Shown: positions 47,740-58,528, numbered from the stretch's first letter. The stretch: DNA of 64,000 nucleotides from Tubulanus polymorphus (GCF_964204645.1 NC_134034.1:9173414-9237413), one strand, 5' to 3'. Numbers and translations are program-made. The notes: generated by a model from the letters alone, not told the origin.

Positions 47740-47935
47740 CTCGGTTCTTCAAAGGAAATTTGTTCAGGAGACTCGGGTGTTTATGCACCACTCGGTGTTT
47801 CAAATGACATTTTGTTCAGGAGATTCGGGTATTTGACCTGCACCACTCGGTGCTTGAAATGACATTTGTTCAGGAAACTTAAGTATTTCACCTGCACCAC
47901 TCGGTTCACAAATGACACCGGTTCAGGAGACCTCG
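47740..47935. repeat. Tandem repeat, three to four units of about 55-65 bp
   Basis: Units contain GCACCACTCGGT, AAATGACATTTGTTCAGGA and a GGGTATTT-like linker. The adjoining 144-codon frame (47923-48357, -) shows no known motif and was not called. Confidence 0.8.
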
Positions 47936-49813
47936 GGCCAATTCCATCGATCCCTTCGTCTTCTTGGACGATCTTGGACATTTTCGAAGTCGTGGCTCAG
48001 AATTTTCTGGAAAAAAAATATTTCTTCAATAACGATTGAACGGTGATAGGATTTCCACTCATTTCGAACAACATACATACCAGCGAATAATCCGTCGACA
48101 ATTTCGGTTGGTATCTCAGAAAGTGGAATTACTGCCGACGATACATTACTTCCCCCGATCCTCGAATGTTGCCCACAACGTCCCCTCATCTCCAAAACCC
48201 CATCCTTCAGCTTTTTCTCGCTTATTGTTATAGTTGATTGCCTTGGCCGCAGTTCGGCGCTCAAGTTTCTTATCCAAACGGCAACACGGCGCTCCTGTTT
48301 GCTGTTTAGTGAATGATGAGTGATGAGATGAAATTTATATTTTAACTTAAGATTCAATTGACTGAATTTTTAATACATTCAGGGAAAGTTTTTTCATTAA
48401 CTTTGACTTAGTGATAAATTTTAGACAGCAAATAGCTGGAATCACCCTCTTTTTCAAATAAAATTATCATTTTCCCCAGTGCATTCGCTTCCAAGCAATC
48501 TTTCTTCGGCTGCATTGGGGTACGCCTCCAAGTTGTGAAGGGCAAAGCTACCACCTTTTTTCTTATGTATAACTATTGATAGCAAAAACAGTAAAGAGTG
48601 CATTCTTAACATAGGCTCCGCAAGAACTGGCTTCAATCTTATCCATTTTAACTTGAGTTGGGGCGGTACGGGTGATTACGGTTCACCCTTGCCAAGGTGG
48701 GAGCCTAACCTGCAAGGGCAAAATAGATATGCGATATTTGCATATTCTTAATTGCTTCAGCTTATTTTGAAAAACAATAGTTTAACTAACCAAGTGAGTG
48801 AAAACAAGTAAGTGCGATTAATCCTTACCTGGGGATTTGAGTATTGTTGAGTATTCCTGTAAATAGAAGATGAAGAATTGATATTGACTATTTTACTGCT
48901 TGTTAGAACAAACCCCAAAATGATAAGATAGCTCGCTGGGACTTAAGTAAGTCTTCATCTCATTTCAAATACTTCTTAGCATTTATATGACTGCCTAAAA
49001 ATATTGTATAAGTTTCACATCCACGATCTACAAAGCACTGGCAGGTTGGTGCAATTTTGACAATGTTTTGAATTTTGAAAACATTATTGCCGTGTAAAAC
49101 ATACTTATGTTCATTATAAGATGCAGTACTATACAATCTACTTCCATGTGTACAGCAATGAAAGAATTGCGCAACATCTTTTTCAAACTGAAAATCTAAC
49201 AATCCCTATATAGCTGATTTTTTAATACCATTGAGATTTGTGGTTTTATTGGCACCAATAAAGGTTGCATTATTAGTAGTGTCATGATTTTTGACAGGGG
49301 GTATCCTCTCAACAGGTAATTATAAAATTACAAAACTGATGCACTAGTTTCATCCCTTAAACACTGACTTGATAGCCTGCTAATAAATTTCTCCTAGATG
49401 AAAGATCGAGTTATTTGCGAATGGACTCGTTGAGTACCATGAATGGAACTCTTCAATTTCCCAGCAAACCCTTCAAATAAAAATGATGATGTAGACCATA
49501 AAGGTCCACATCGCCTGACACAGTCAGGCAAATGTAGAGCAGGTTATAGATTAAAAGTTAATCAATTTCTATGATAAAGATCCAGAGTATTCAAAATGAC
49601 TTTTTTGTCATAATGTCAGCTTGGCTGATTTGAACTTCTGAAACTTAACCCTTACAATACCGACCGGCTTGGTGAACGCGTCTGTACCGAGGGTATTTTG
49701 GGGGGTTTTTTTAAACCTCTGTAAACAGTAAACCAAGCATTTACCATAGAAAACTCCTATACCATGTAGTCAAGTACTTATAGGACTTGTTTCCAAAAAA
49801 AAATTCAATTTTG

Positions 49814-49833
49814 TGACCTTGAGGTCAAGGTCA
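49814..49833. promoter_or_regulatory. Palindrome TGACCTTGA-GG-TCAAGGTCA
   Basis: A perfect inverted repeat in the noncoding left part of the piggyBac, with half-sites of the form bound by ERR/SF-1-type nuclear receptors (TCAAGGTCA). A near-identical palindrome lies at 50191-50210. Confidence 0.5.
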
Positions 49834-50190
49834 CGTGATCCAAGATGACCGCCACGTCAACATTTTTGTAATTATTTTACAGTAAAACTGCTGTAACTTT
49901 CAAAATAGTGCACTAATTCACTCAATTCCAACTGTAAATGATGGCTATGAATGTTTTCCTTTATTTATGAGCAATTTGAATGCTATCTGACAACTAGAAG
50001 TATTGTCTTTTAGGACTTATGTCTCATAAATTACGGTGGAGCAATTTTCATGTGCAACGAAAATTGAAAATTCATCCTCAATGTAACAGCTGACCAATCA
50101 TTTTCCAGAAATAAATCATATAAAGGTTAGTCCAGAAGAGTTTAGTAATTCATTTGGATCAAAAAAACATAATACAGCTTTCTTGATTGA

Positions 50191-50210
50191 TGACCTTGAC
50201 CTCAAGGTCA
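50191..50210. promoter_or_regulatory. Palindrome TGACCTTGA-CC-TCAAGGTCA
   Basis: The second copy of the half-site palindrome, differing only in the two central bases from that at 49814-49833. Both lie 3' of the transposase stop. Confidence 0.5.
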
Positions 50211-50497
50211 CATGACCTAAGATAAACATGAGCATTGAATCGAACCTCAATTTTTACTCAAATTGCTCCATCTTTCAAGACAATTCATGAAACCAATGTA
50301 TTTCAATTGTAAATGAAAGCTATGTGTATTACCTTTATTGAGAATAAAGGAGAAAACAAATAAACTTGTAGATAGCTTTCTTTCTGGTAATTTATATATA
50401 TGTTGCCTCACTTGAAGTCTAACAATTTTCTTATTATTCAACTGGACCAACTCGACATACAAAAAAGTACATGTATAAGCTTAGTACTTACATAGAA

Positions 50498-52770
50498 CTA
50501 CTGTCCTGAGTAGTCTAGCTTGGTATGATACTGTTCAAAACAGTCCCCTTCAATGTGAAGGCCAGGCTGATCAACACAAGTCTTACAAATGAATGAAGTC
50601 TCAACTGGTTTTCCACTGGGTTGCCGAATTCCCCGGTCATAACAAACACGGAATTGCTTGGTCTTCCAACGTTTGCCACTGTCTTGAAATTCGCGCACTG
50701 CTGGAAAGTGACGTCCTGTCAGTCTAGTTACGGTAGTTTGGCGCAAAACAGTTTTGTTCAATCTGGGACTCGATGTCAGCAGTACCGCAATCGTGTCATG
50801 TAGAAATGTTAGAAACGTGTTACTCTCGGCGGCAAACTGCTCATAAAGTTTGTGAGCATTCAAAGCAGCTAATATAACCAGGTGTAAAACTAGCTTATGG
50901 CTCCACTTGTATGACCTACGCAATGTCAGAATGCTGTGTAGCTGTTGATCAGTCAGATCGACGCCGCCCATTTTATGGTTATAATCGATGATGCATGTAG
51001 GTTTGAGTACACGATTACCCAAACGGTCAGGTTTACCTGTATCCGCAGTTTGAGCACCATGCTTGGTGGATAATAGATGAACTATTTTCGGCTTTTTGTT
51101 ACTTTTGTCTTTCGTCGCCCTGTATTTTATCGCTAATACATTTTGCGTGTTGTCGCAATGAAACAACGATTCTCCCTTCTGGATATCTTCAACTTTTAGA
51201 TCAGCAGGAAACATTTTCCTAGTTGGCTTACAGGTACCACATATATACGTGTCTCTGCTCAACAGCCATACTGCAAGAGACGGTGATGTATAATAGTTAT
51301 CAAGCCAAATGATTCGGCCATTGTCCAGATAGCGATCGCATAATGTTCCGACAATTTTCTCACTGGCCGATAACTCGTCAAAATCAGGCAGTGCGGCGCC
51401 ACAATACACAATAAAATCTAGTGTATAGCCAGAGGATGTACATAATTTATACAACTTGATCCCAAATCTTACGCGTTTCGTTCTAATGTACTGTTTGAAT
51501 GCTATTCTTCCTTTATACAGCATAAGGGACTCATCGACACAGAGGTCTTCACTAGGCTCATACACTGTACGAAAGCGCTCGCAAAATTTATCAATCATTG
51601 CTCTCACTTTGTAGAGTCGATCCCGATTTGGATCATTGATATCTGGCATGTTGGCATTGGTCGCGAAGTGGAGAAATCACATAATAGCTTGAAATCTGTT
51701 TCGTGTCATGCATTCACTAAAGATCGGGCTATGATAAAGTTCGTCAGTACTCCAATGCATGTGGATGCGTGGCTGGTGGTTTATGCCCATGAGCAGATGC
51801 AGCCCAATAAAAGTTTTCATTTCGGCCAGGTCTACATCTGTCCATTCAAATGGCATATCACCTTGCATAGCGGTTTGTTTCTCGAACGATATGATCGATG
51901 ATATCATCAGTGACAAGCAAATTGAAGTATCCATATGGTGTCGCATCATTTGCCATGCGAACGCGCATGCGTTCAACAGCGGTAAGATTCAGTTGTTTCG
52001 GTCCTGTATATTCAGCTGGTTGGTTCACTTTCTGCCAATCCCAAGGTGGCTGCCTTGGGTGCTGTGGTGCTCGTCCACGCAGGGACAGGGGCAGGATTCG
52101 CAGGTCCAGCGTTAGCATTAGCGTTAGCAGCATCACCTTGTCCACGACTGCGACCACGCCCTCGTGGCCTGCCTCATACTTGCCCACGTGCCCTGCCCCT
52201 GCCTCCTCGTACTACCGGCGGATTGGGATTGGCAGGATTGGCATTCCCACCATGTCTAGGTCTGCCTCGCCGCCTTGGTGCAGCTGCTCGAGCTGGGACA
52301 TTGTTATTAGGTGTCGGTGCCGGTGCCAGTGCCGGTGCTGGTGCAGGAGGGATAACAACATTGTTGACAAATGCATCAACAGCTGCAGTTGCTGCAGCTG
52401 CAGTAATGTGATTGTAATTATTGTCAGAATCACTTGAGGACACTGTATCTGTAGGCCTATGTATGTGGTGGTGTGGTACGGACAAGTGCACCAAGGCCGC
52501 GATCCCTTGTACAGCCCCGTGTGGGTAATGTGGGTTGAGCCCTCACCCCATCATCACTACTGTCCAAGTCACTACTAGCATGACAAGGGGGGTCTGCATC
52601 ATAATTTTGTGTTTCCCCATCAGAATTTGATTCCAAGTCATTGTTTTCACCGTCTGAATCATTCTCACCATATTCATCATAACTTTCACTTTCGTTATCA
52701 CTGTCACCATCAGCTATGACACGTAACAGCGTCTCGTTTACAGAAAATCGTTTTTTGTGGGCGCAGCCAT
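50498..52770 (-). pseudogene. piggyBac transposase (PGBD4-like), frameshifted
   Basis: The main frame (50498-51649, 383 codons) has the catalytic Asp triad: VDESLMLYKGR, WLDNYYTS and KMGGVDLTDQ. It ends with a Cys-rich zinc domain (CYDRG, FICKTCVDQPGLH). Upstream pieces lie in other frames: FIGLHLLMGINHQPRIHMHW (51677-51976), ATPYGYFNLLVTDDII (51858-52187), a Pro/Ala-rich part with an AT-hook-like RRRGRPRHGG (52174-52494), and an acidic start from an ATG at 52770. About four frameshifts, so the enzyme is dead. It would cut and paste at TTAA. Confidence 0.85.
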
Positions 52771-52862
52771 GTTTTTTGTGAGATTAGTTTGTTAGAAAGA
52801 CACTAGTGGCAGCACGTGATGGTGGAATTCAAATTGTCCTTAGGAGAAGCAAGTAAAGCGAC

Positions 52863-52922
52863 CCCGTAGATACTACGGGTCAGGTACAGCACACTGGCTG
52901 TATATCCCGTAGATACTACGGG
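52863..52922. repeat. Two subterminal palindromes CCCGTAGATACTACGGG
   Basis: Identical 17-base inverted repeats at 52863-52879 and 52906-52922, each followed by TCAGGTA, next to the right end of the piggyBac. They may be transposase-binding sites. They do not occur at the other end. Confidence 0.7.
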
Positions 52923-53326
52923 TCAGGTATTGTAAGGGTTAAGTGCCATTCAATGAAGTAATACCCGTAACCAGTAAAAGCCAATGGCTAAGGTCGGCAT
53001 TTGGTAAAATACCAGATAAAATGACAGCAGAATATACAAGAAATGCTCTGAATTCATTTCCCATCCAAAATTTTCTCTCGACAAGACTCGAGGCAAGCAA
53101 GTGACTATTTGCAGGTTTAATTGACTGGAGGCAATTATCAATTTGAATAATCTTGTTTCCAATATACTACTCAGCATTTGCTGTCTCGCACCACTCTGCC
53201 AAGAATTAACAAATACTTTGTAAATATTCAACTGTGAAACTTTCTATCAGGTTGAAAGATGGCAGCAAAATCAAATCTGAGGGTCCTTTGACTCCAAACA
53301 CTGCACAACCAGATTCAATTGCTTTT

Positions 53327-53737
53327 TCACATCACTTTTTCGCTTAATATTAATTTTATTTGAAAATATGTATGAAATCTAAAAAGTGATAACATCAATG
53401 GTAAACTTGGTTTGTTTAAATGATCATTCCAACTAATTCCATATCCTGTTGTTGCGCAATAAACAGAAAAATTTAATTGGTTCTGCCAATACTTCATATT
53501 AGATTTTAATAACCATTGTTTTGCCTCATTTAAATTTTTGAAATTAATTGTATACACATAAAATTTATTCTCCATCTTTACATGAAAATTATTACTTTCA
53601 GTAACATAAATATATAAATCAATTAATGAATTTAAAACTTCATTTCTATATGTAATATCTTTATTAAAATCTATTGCTGGAATATTATATTTAATTGATT
53701 TATTATATTGGAAAGCTTTTGGAAAACTATCTGCCAT
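53327..53737 (-). pseudogene. Polinton major capsid protein, N-terminal fragment
   Basis: 136 codons from ATG at 53737. FSVYCATTGYGISWNDHL (about residues 88-105) and SLFRFHTYFQIKLIL resemble the N-terminal region of Polinton major capsid proteins, the double jelly-roll subunit of a predicted virion. The frame is cut at 53331, where CACTA-like DNA starts, leaving about a fifth of the expected protein. It is the last of six genes read on the minus strand. The similarity is from memory and moderate. Confidence 0.55.
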
Positions 53738-53753
53738 TTATATAATTAAAAAA

Positions 53754-54188
53754 TTAATAATTTATTAATTCTTTTAATAATTTATCTTGTTCTTCAACTG
53801 TTATATGACCATTTAAACTTATTATATAATCTAGTGTATTCTTTAATTTATTAATTTCTTTTATATTAGTTTTAATTTTTTCTTTATTACTTTTTATATT
53901 TAATTTTGAACTTATACCAGTTAAAACACTTGGACTTAATCCTAATACACCAATTGATATAGCTAAAGGTGTTAATGGACTGAATATTGCTAGAAATGTT
54001 ATTACAGAACTAATTGTAACCGAACCACTAATAATAAGATAATATATAATTTTACTTTTTAAATATTTATTCTTTTTTATCTTTAAGTCACTTTCAAATT
54101 CTAATATTTGTTTTTCTAAATTTATTTTTAATTTAGTTTTATTTATATCATGAGGAATAATATCAATACTATCAACTTTATCTTCCAT
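53754..54188 (-). CDS. Polinton small protein with two membrane segments
   Basis: 144 codons. Two adjacent hydrophobic segments (residues about 50-70 and 73-92) sit between charged helices rich in Lys, Glu, Asn and Leu that are likely coiled coils. Two-helix membrane proteins of this size are common in Polintons and virophages, but this one matches no named family. It lies 16 bases upstream of the capsid gene start, in the same run of genes. Confidence 0.55.
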   Translation of the reverse strand: MEDKVDSIDIIPHDINKTKLKINLEKQILEFESDLKIKKNKYLKSKIIYYLIISGSVTISSVITFLAIFSPLTPLAISIGVLGLSPSVLTGISSKLNIKSNKEKIKTNIKEINKLKNTLDYIISLNGHITVEEQDKLLKELINY

Positions 54189-54206
54189 TTATTTAGAAAA
54201 AAATTA

Positions 54207-54613
54207 CTAATTAGTAAATTTATATGCTACAAATATAACGATAACAGTTCCACCTAAAATCCATATTATTTCATATTTCTGTTGTTCTTTACTTGGGGTA
54301 TAATAATCTGATAATTTAGGTTTGAATAGATGTAATTTTTCTTTATTTGTTACTGCGTTATATAAACTGATTGAAAATCTCTATGTGAAATCATCTGATC
54401 ATATAATTCCTTGTTAATATAATCCATATCGTTTTGTCTCTTTTCTCAATATTCTTCAGCTGCTTTATTGTATTTCTCTAATGCTAAGTTATGTCTTTTT
54501 TGTTCTGTTAATGATCCATTTTTATCAATATGCTTAAATAAATAACCACCACCAGTAAATGCTAAAGCGTTAGCAATTGCCGATCCTATAATAGTTATAA
54601 CTGCAGAAGCCAT
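54207..54613 (-). pseudogene. Polinton small membrane protein, broken
   Basis: Starts MASAVITIIGSAIANALAF, a hydrophobic N-terminus followed by GGGYLFKHID and a charged helix (KRHNLALEKYNKAAEEY). A TGA follows that helix and a shift near 54370 is needed to reach the C-terminal hydrophobic segment (IIWILGGTVIVIFVAYKF). Similar small proteins occur in many Polintons; the function is not known. Confidence 0.5.
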
Positions 54614-54637
54614 TTATTTAGTAAAATAATTATGTAT

Positions 54638-54859
54638 TTATATGGGAGGAATATATTTTTGTTTTTCCAAATAATCAATAGTTAAATTAGATAAAGTAAC
54701 TGCTAATGTTAATTTTAAAATATCATTGATATCAAATCTATCAACATTAACACTTCCCATTTTGAATACTTTTTTTAATACCATTGAATAACCAACAGTT
54801 CCAACTGATAATAATGCTCCACTATATAAACCAGTTATTATCCACTTATTATCACTCAT
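54638..54859 (-). CDS. Polinton small membrane protein, 73 codons
   Basis: MSDNKWIITGLYSGALLSVG begins the protein, which has one clear hydrophobic segment and a second weaker one (LKLTLAVTLSNLTI). The start is 3 bases from the stop of the next gene upstream. Short proteins of this form recur in Polintons. Function unknown. Confidence 0.6.
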   Translation of the reverse strand: MSDNKWIITGLYSGALLSVGTVGYSMVLKKVFKMGSVNVDRFDINDILKLTLAVTLSNLTIDYLEKQKYIPPI

Positions 54860-54862
54860 TTA

Positions 54863-55219
54863 TTAATCAAAAAAATTACTATCTTCAAAATATTTAGTTA
54901 TCTTAGTGATGATTAATTCAACATTTATTTCATTACTACTTTTATGATTATCATATATTTCGGTTAATATGTTTTTAATATCATCTATGATAAAATCTTC
55001 ATCTTATTCATAAAATCTTAAAGATTCTCTAATTAAATTAGTAATCTTTTCTACATTTAAAGTTTCTTTATATATTGTTGTTTCATACTCAAATGTTGTT
55101 TCATTAGAAAATGCAATATTTTTGATATGTGTAATTACATCATTAATGTTAAATTTCATTTCTTTCTCACGTTTAAAATCAAATCCAAAACATATACTCG
55201 GTCCAACAGTTATATTCAT
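54863..55219 (-). pseudogene. Polinton small soluble protein with one in-frame stop
   Basis: A frame of 118 codons with one TAA at 55004-55006; without it the frame runs from ATG at 55219 to TAA at 54863-54865. The protein is rich in Asn, Ile and Glu, with no membrane segment or known motif. The position between the penton-type and membrane-protein genes suggests a structural or assembly role. Confidence 0.5.
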
Positions 55220-55235
55220 TTATATAGTGAAAAGA

Positions 55236-55994
55236 TTACTCTTTACATCTTATAACTAATTCATAAATTACAGGAAAGTTATTCAAATCAATTAAATAAC
55301 CATTATGATTTTTTATTTCTAATTTAAAATTATTGAAATGTGGAATACAAGGTTTAAAATCACATTCAGTTAAATTATAATTTATTTGCGTTCCAAATTG
55401 TTTAACATTTTTTAATGGTAAAATATTTAATATACTAGAATTACAAATTGTATCTTTAGTTGCTTCAAATGTTTTTGTTGGGTCAATTAAATTGCAATAA
55501 ATATAAAAATGTGTAAAAGGTATTAAGTTTGATCTACCTTCTGAGTATGCTGTAACAATATCTGGGTTAATTCCTAACAGTTTACCTAAAGGTTTTCTTA
55601 CTGTGAATTTAAATTGTTCGTCATTAGCTAACCTAATCTTTATTTTATTAGAACTATCACTTTTTAAAATTGTAATACTAAATCCGGAATCACTTCCTAA
55701 TTTAGCTCGAGCTTTTCTATTAATTTCTTGTGCTAATGTATCTAAATTATATAATCCTGGTTTTAAATATATAAAAAACCATTTATTCCTTTTTTTGTAA
55801 AAGATTGAAAAAATTAAATGTTCTAGACTTTTATCCGATATATTGTAAAATGAGTTACATAAACTTATATTTACTAATTTTAAATCAACACAATTATTTA
55901 ATTCTCTATCTAATTGAACTATTAAATTATGTGATTTATAATTTGTAAGTTTTCTAGAATCAACAAATATTCTGTATTCTTTTAATTCTACCAT
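55236..55994 (-). CDS. Polinton minor capsid (penton-type) protein
   Basis: 252 codons, intact. The N-terminal half has the alternating beta pattern of a jelly roll (REYRIFVDSRK-type opening, LKPGLYNLDTLAQEIN). The second half has HFYIYCNLIDP and ends with FPVIYELVIRC. These features fit the Polinton minor capsid protein, expected at the fivefold vertices of the capsid. It heads the minus-strand run, 69 bases from the divergent zinc-finger gene. It is the best preserved gene of this Polinton. Confidence 0.7.
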   Translation of the reverse strand: MVELKEYRIFVDSRKLTNYKSHNLIVQLDRELNNCVDLKLVNISLCNSFYNISDKSLEHLIFSIFYKKRNKWFFIYLKPGLYNLDTLAQEINRKARAKLGSDSGFSITILKSDSSNKIKIRLANDEQFKFTVRKPLGKLLGINPDIVTAYSEGRSNLIPFTHFYIYCNLIDPTKTFEATKDTICNSSILNILPLKNVKQFGTQINYNLTECDFKPCIPHFNNFKLEIKNHNGYLIDLNNFPVIYELVIRCKE

Positions 55995-56062
55995 TATTTA
56001 TAACATAAAAAAATTACCGCTCATCACTAAAAATAAATTTTAATAAAATTTTTCCTTAATAA
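55995..56062. promoter_or_regulatory. Divergent promoter region between Polinton genes
   Basis: 68 bases, very AT-rich (AATAAAATTTTT), between the divergent starts of the penton-type gene (55994, -) and the zinc-finger gene (56063, +). Inferred from arrangement only. Confidence 0.4.
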
Positions 56063-56437
56063 ATGGATGAGAAGATACCATGCGAAATTTTTGGTGAACT
56101 TCTAAGAAAAAGTAATATGGCTCGACATATGAAAAAACATGATGAAAATTATAAACCCCCTAAACTAAACTGTCCAAAATGTAATAAATTATTCTCAAGA
56201 AATTATGTTAAAAAACATTCAGAGAAGTGTAAAATTAATGGCGCAACAGCTAATGTTGATAGTAACGAAAGTAATAGTAATTCTGTTGAAGTTGAACCTG
56301 AAGTTATTTGGAAAAGACCTTTCTTATTCTATGATAAGGATAATATAAAAGATCATTTCTGTGAGCCTTGTCGAATAAAATATAGCCCTGAAAATATAGA
56401 AGATTGGGAGAATCATCAATTTCGTAAAGTACATATA
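56063..56437 (+). pseudogene. Polinton zinc-finger protein, 5' half
   Basis: The frame opens with a C2H2-type finger whose second Cys reads Phe (CEIFGELLRKSNMARHMKKH), then CPKCNKLFSRNYVKKHSEKC, a Ser/Asn/Glu linker, and FCEPCRIKYSP ending in a His pair (HQFRKVH). At 56438 a hAT transposon begins. The gene resumes at 59855 in the same frame once the insertion and one CATATA copy are discounted. Multiple fingers suggest nucleic-acid binding, perhaps in regulation of this element. Confidence 0.65.
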
Positions 56438-56833
56438 CAGAGCTGCCAACCTTGATTTCATCTTTGGCTGAACACATGTCCAGATTTATCAGTATTTTCA
56501 AAAATTTTCCAGTAGTCCCAAATTTTCAAAACAGAAAACGCTTAAAAAGTCAGTATTAAGTTATCAAAAGTCTGTATTACAATTAACACATAGAACGTTA
56601 TTCATAATAGAACAAATTCTATTAAAATATATTAAAATATATTGAAATACTTCAGTAACAGAAATATTATTGATTGTCGAGATCACAATTAACTAAAATT
56701 AACAGTCACAGTAGAAAAACACAACAAAACTTTTGTTTGTTGATAAACTAAAATAAAACATAACATAACATAGCAGTAACAATAATAATACTAAATTTAT
56801 GATCAGGCACTAGATAATGCCAGTGTGTTGCGA

Positions 56834-57715
56834 TTAATGATTTTTTAATGACAACCTGGTTGTAGATTTGCATTTTCTTAATAAAGTTTCACTATGATTA
56901 TTCGAATGGCATATCCCACCACGTGACTTCAAAAGCATCAGTGCCTCCAGAGTATCTGGAGCAAGGCAAGAACGAAAATCTGTCTTATTTTTACGGACGG
57001 TACTGAACACGCGTTCACAGCAGGCATTGGCCACTGGTATCAGAAGAATTATCATCATGAGTCTGGGAAGCACATTAAATCTAAAAAAGATGACAGACAA
57101 GATGCTCATTGATAAGAATCTAATATATATGACATAAAGTGTTACACTAGACATGAATGAGCCTATGTACCTTTGAGATCCAGTACAATCAATAAGCTGT
57201 GCCATCAGTTTCCACTGTTCTTCGGCTGGTCTATGAACAGGACCAGAGCTATAATCTTTAGCTATTTGACTGTCAGGAAACATTTTGCGAGCCAATTCCC
57301 CGACATGGTCAGCTGCACTAATAGGAATATTGTGCTCGACTAAGAACTCACAGAACATCGTTTCAGCACGAATAACAGATAGGTCTTCTTTTTTCACGAA
57401 AAATGATGTTATATTCTTAGATTTATTCAAAACTTTGGCAGCTTCCGAATGTTTACTTGTGGCCATGTGTCTATGGATATCGTCGACGCCACCGTAGGCT
57501 ACCGTAAAATCGCTTTTACAGTAGGCGCAGAAGGCATGATGTTTGGACTTACTACTCTTTTCAATACACGGATATTTCATTGAATATTCCTCCCGAAACT
57601 TTTGCATTCTACGCTTTTTCTTTGCAGGGCAAGCCGCTTTAGTATTCAGCTCCGAAACATCAGAATCAGACGATTCTGAATCAGATCCTACCGAAATCAA
57701 AAGGCCGGTCGCCAT
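56834..57715 (-). CDS. hAT transposase, internally deleted
   Basis: 293 codons. The N-terminal half has a BED/TTF-type zinc finger (HHAFCAYCKSDFTVAYGGVDD, then HRHMATSKHSEA) after a Ser/Asp-rich leader and a basic patch (KKKRRMQKF). The end has ANACCERVFSTVRKNKTDFR, the dimerisation region of hAT transposases. Between them, 30 hydrophobic codons (about residues 192-222) look like an unspliced intron. The catalytic middle is missing, so this protein may bind ends but cannot cut. ATG at 57715 opens the only long frame. Confidence 0.75.
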   Translation of the reverse strand: MATGLLISVGSDSESSDSDVSELNTKAACPAKKKRRMQKFREEYSMKYPCIEKSSKSKHHAFCAYCKSDFTVAYGGVDDIHRHMATSKHSEAAKVLNKSKNITSFFVKKEDLSVIRAETMFCEFLVEHNIPISAADHVGELARKMFPDSQIAKDYSSGPVHRPAEEQWKLMAQLIDCTGSQRYIGSFMSSVTLYVIYIRFLSMSILSVIFFRFNVLPRLMMIILLIPVANACCERVFSTVRKNKTDFRSCLAPDTLEALMLLKSRGGICHSNNHSETLLRKCKSTTRLSLKNH

Positions 57716-57733
57716 TTTGTCAACAAACTTCTG

Positions 57734-57789
57734 ACACCGTACTAGTGCGCCATCTTCACTTCAATGAAGGTGGCGCACTAGTACGGTGT
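57734..57789. repeat. Near-perfect hairpin next to the hAT transposase start
   Basis: Two 25-base arms, ACACCGTACTAGTGCGCCAT on the left and its inverted form on the right, differ at one position and have a loop of about 6 bases. It begins 19 bases upstream of the ATG at 57715, so it lies in the 5' leader. Confidence 0.85.
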
Positions 57790-58528
57790 AAGAGAAATTA
57801 GATAAGGACCGGCGGGGTCCTCGGGGATGGGTCTGACTATTTCAGATGGCTGGGAGTCACCTTCATTTCGGTCAACGAATTATACATTTAGACTTCACCT
57901 ACGATGTAACGTAGCACAATACACTGGGTTCGAATCCCGTAAATCGTTCCAGGAACTCGGTCCCTCAGCGCAATTCGTTCAAACAAAATTCCCATTTTTT
58001 GTCTGAATGAAATTCAATTTAATGACCAATAGAAACTTATTTCCAATCAGGAGATCTGCTAACCAAAAGGAAATTCCTTAAAAAGTCCTCGTAAATTACA
58101 TTCAACTTGAACAAAAATATAAACTAAAACCATATATATGTACCATACAAACTTTTTTATTTCACAAATTTCTAAATTTGAATAAACACCACATTGTTCT
58201 GATATAAATCAAATTACACAATTTTAAAATTTGAATATACATGTACATAGTTCTGATTGACTTGGAAATTTGAAAATTGGATTACAACACGGCCTTACAG
58301 CATTTTAATAGTGCATACGGTTCAGATGATGTTAGGTGACATTGAGTACAATATGGTGAATATTACAAGTCGTTGATATACAAATATGGTGATTGACAAA
58401 CATTTCTCTACAACGATCGGGTTACTAAGATATAAAAAATTATTATGTGTAAAAAGTTAAAAAGCAAACCAAAATGGCCAAAGTGTGCAGAAACCTGTTG
58501 CCGAAGTGTGCAGAAAATAAATGTTATC

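Larger units (their letters stand above)
49649..52938 (-). mobile_element. piggyBac transposon, 3.29 kb, with empty site in a paralogue
   Basis: The ends CCCTTACAATACC and GGTATTGTAAGGG are perfect 13-base inverted repeats flanked by TTAA (49645-49648 and 52939-52942). The paralogous CACTA-like copy at 44.55 kb has a single TTAA at the same place, so insertion is shown directly. Confidence 0.95.
48328..53330 (-). repeat. CACTA-like element, copy 2, interrupted by piggyBac and cut at 53331
   Basis: It matches copy 1 (43284-44915) closely apart from a 3.3-kb piggyBac insertion and an extra segment of about 50 bases near 49470-49520. The match ends abruptly at 53330 (after CTTTTTCACAT), where Polinton capsid sequence begins. 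Confidence 0.85.

Noticed and set aside
47923-48357. 144-codon ORF on the minus strand
   Set aside because: Runs from unique sequence into a tandem repeat; composition and motifs do not support a real protein.
51898-52437. 179-codon plus-strand ORF and a 121-codon companion
   Set aside because: They are antisense to the Pro/Ala-rich and N-terminal coding parts of the piggyBac transposase.
53331-53345. True Polinton terminus at the left edge
   Set aside because: No inverted repeat or 6-base duplication is seen and the capsid gene is cut in the middle, so this is a breakpoint.
57900-57960. GGGTTCGAATCCCG, a perfect tRNA box B
   Set aside because: No box A at the right distance and no cloverleaf could be formed; it lies inside a transposon and is probably chance or an old SINE trace.
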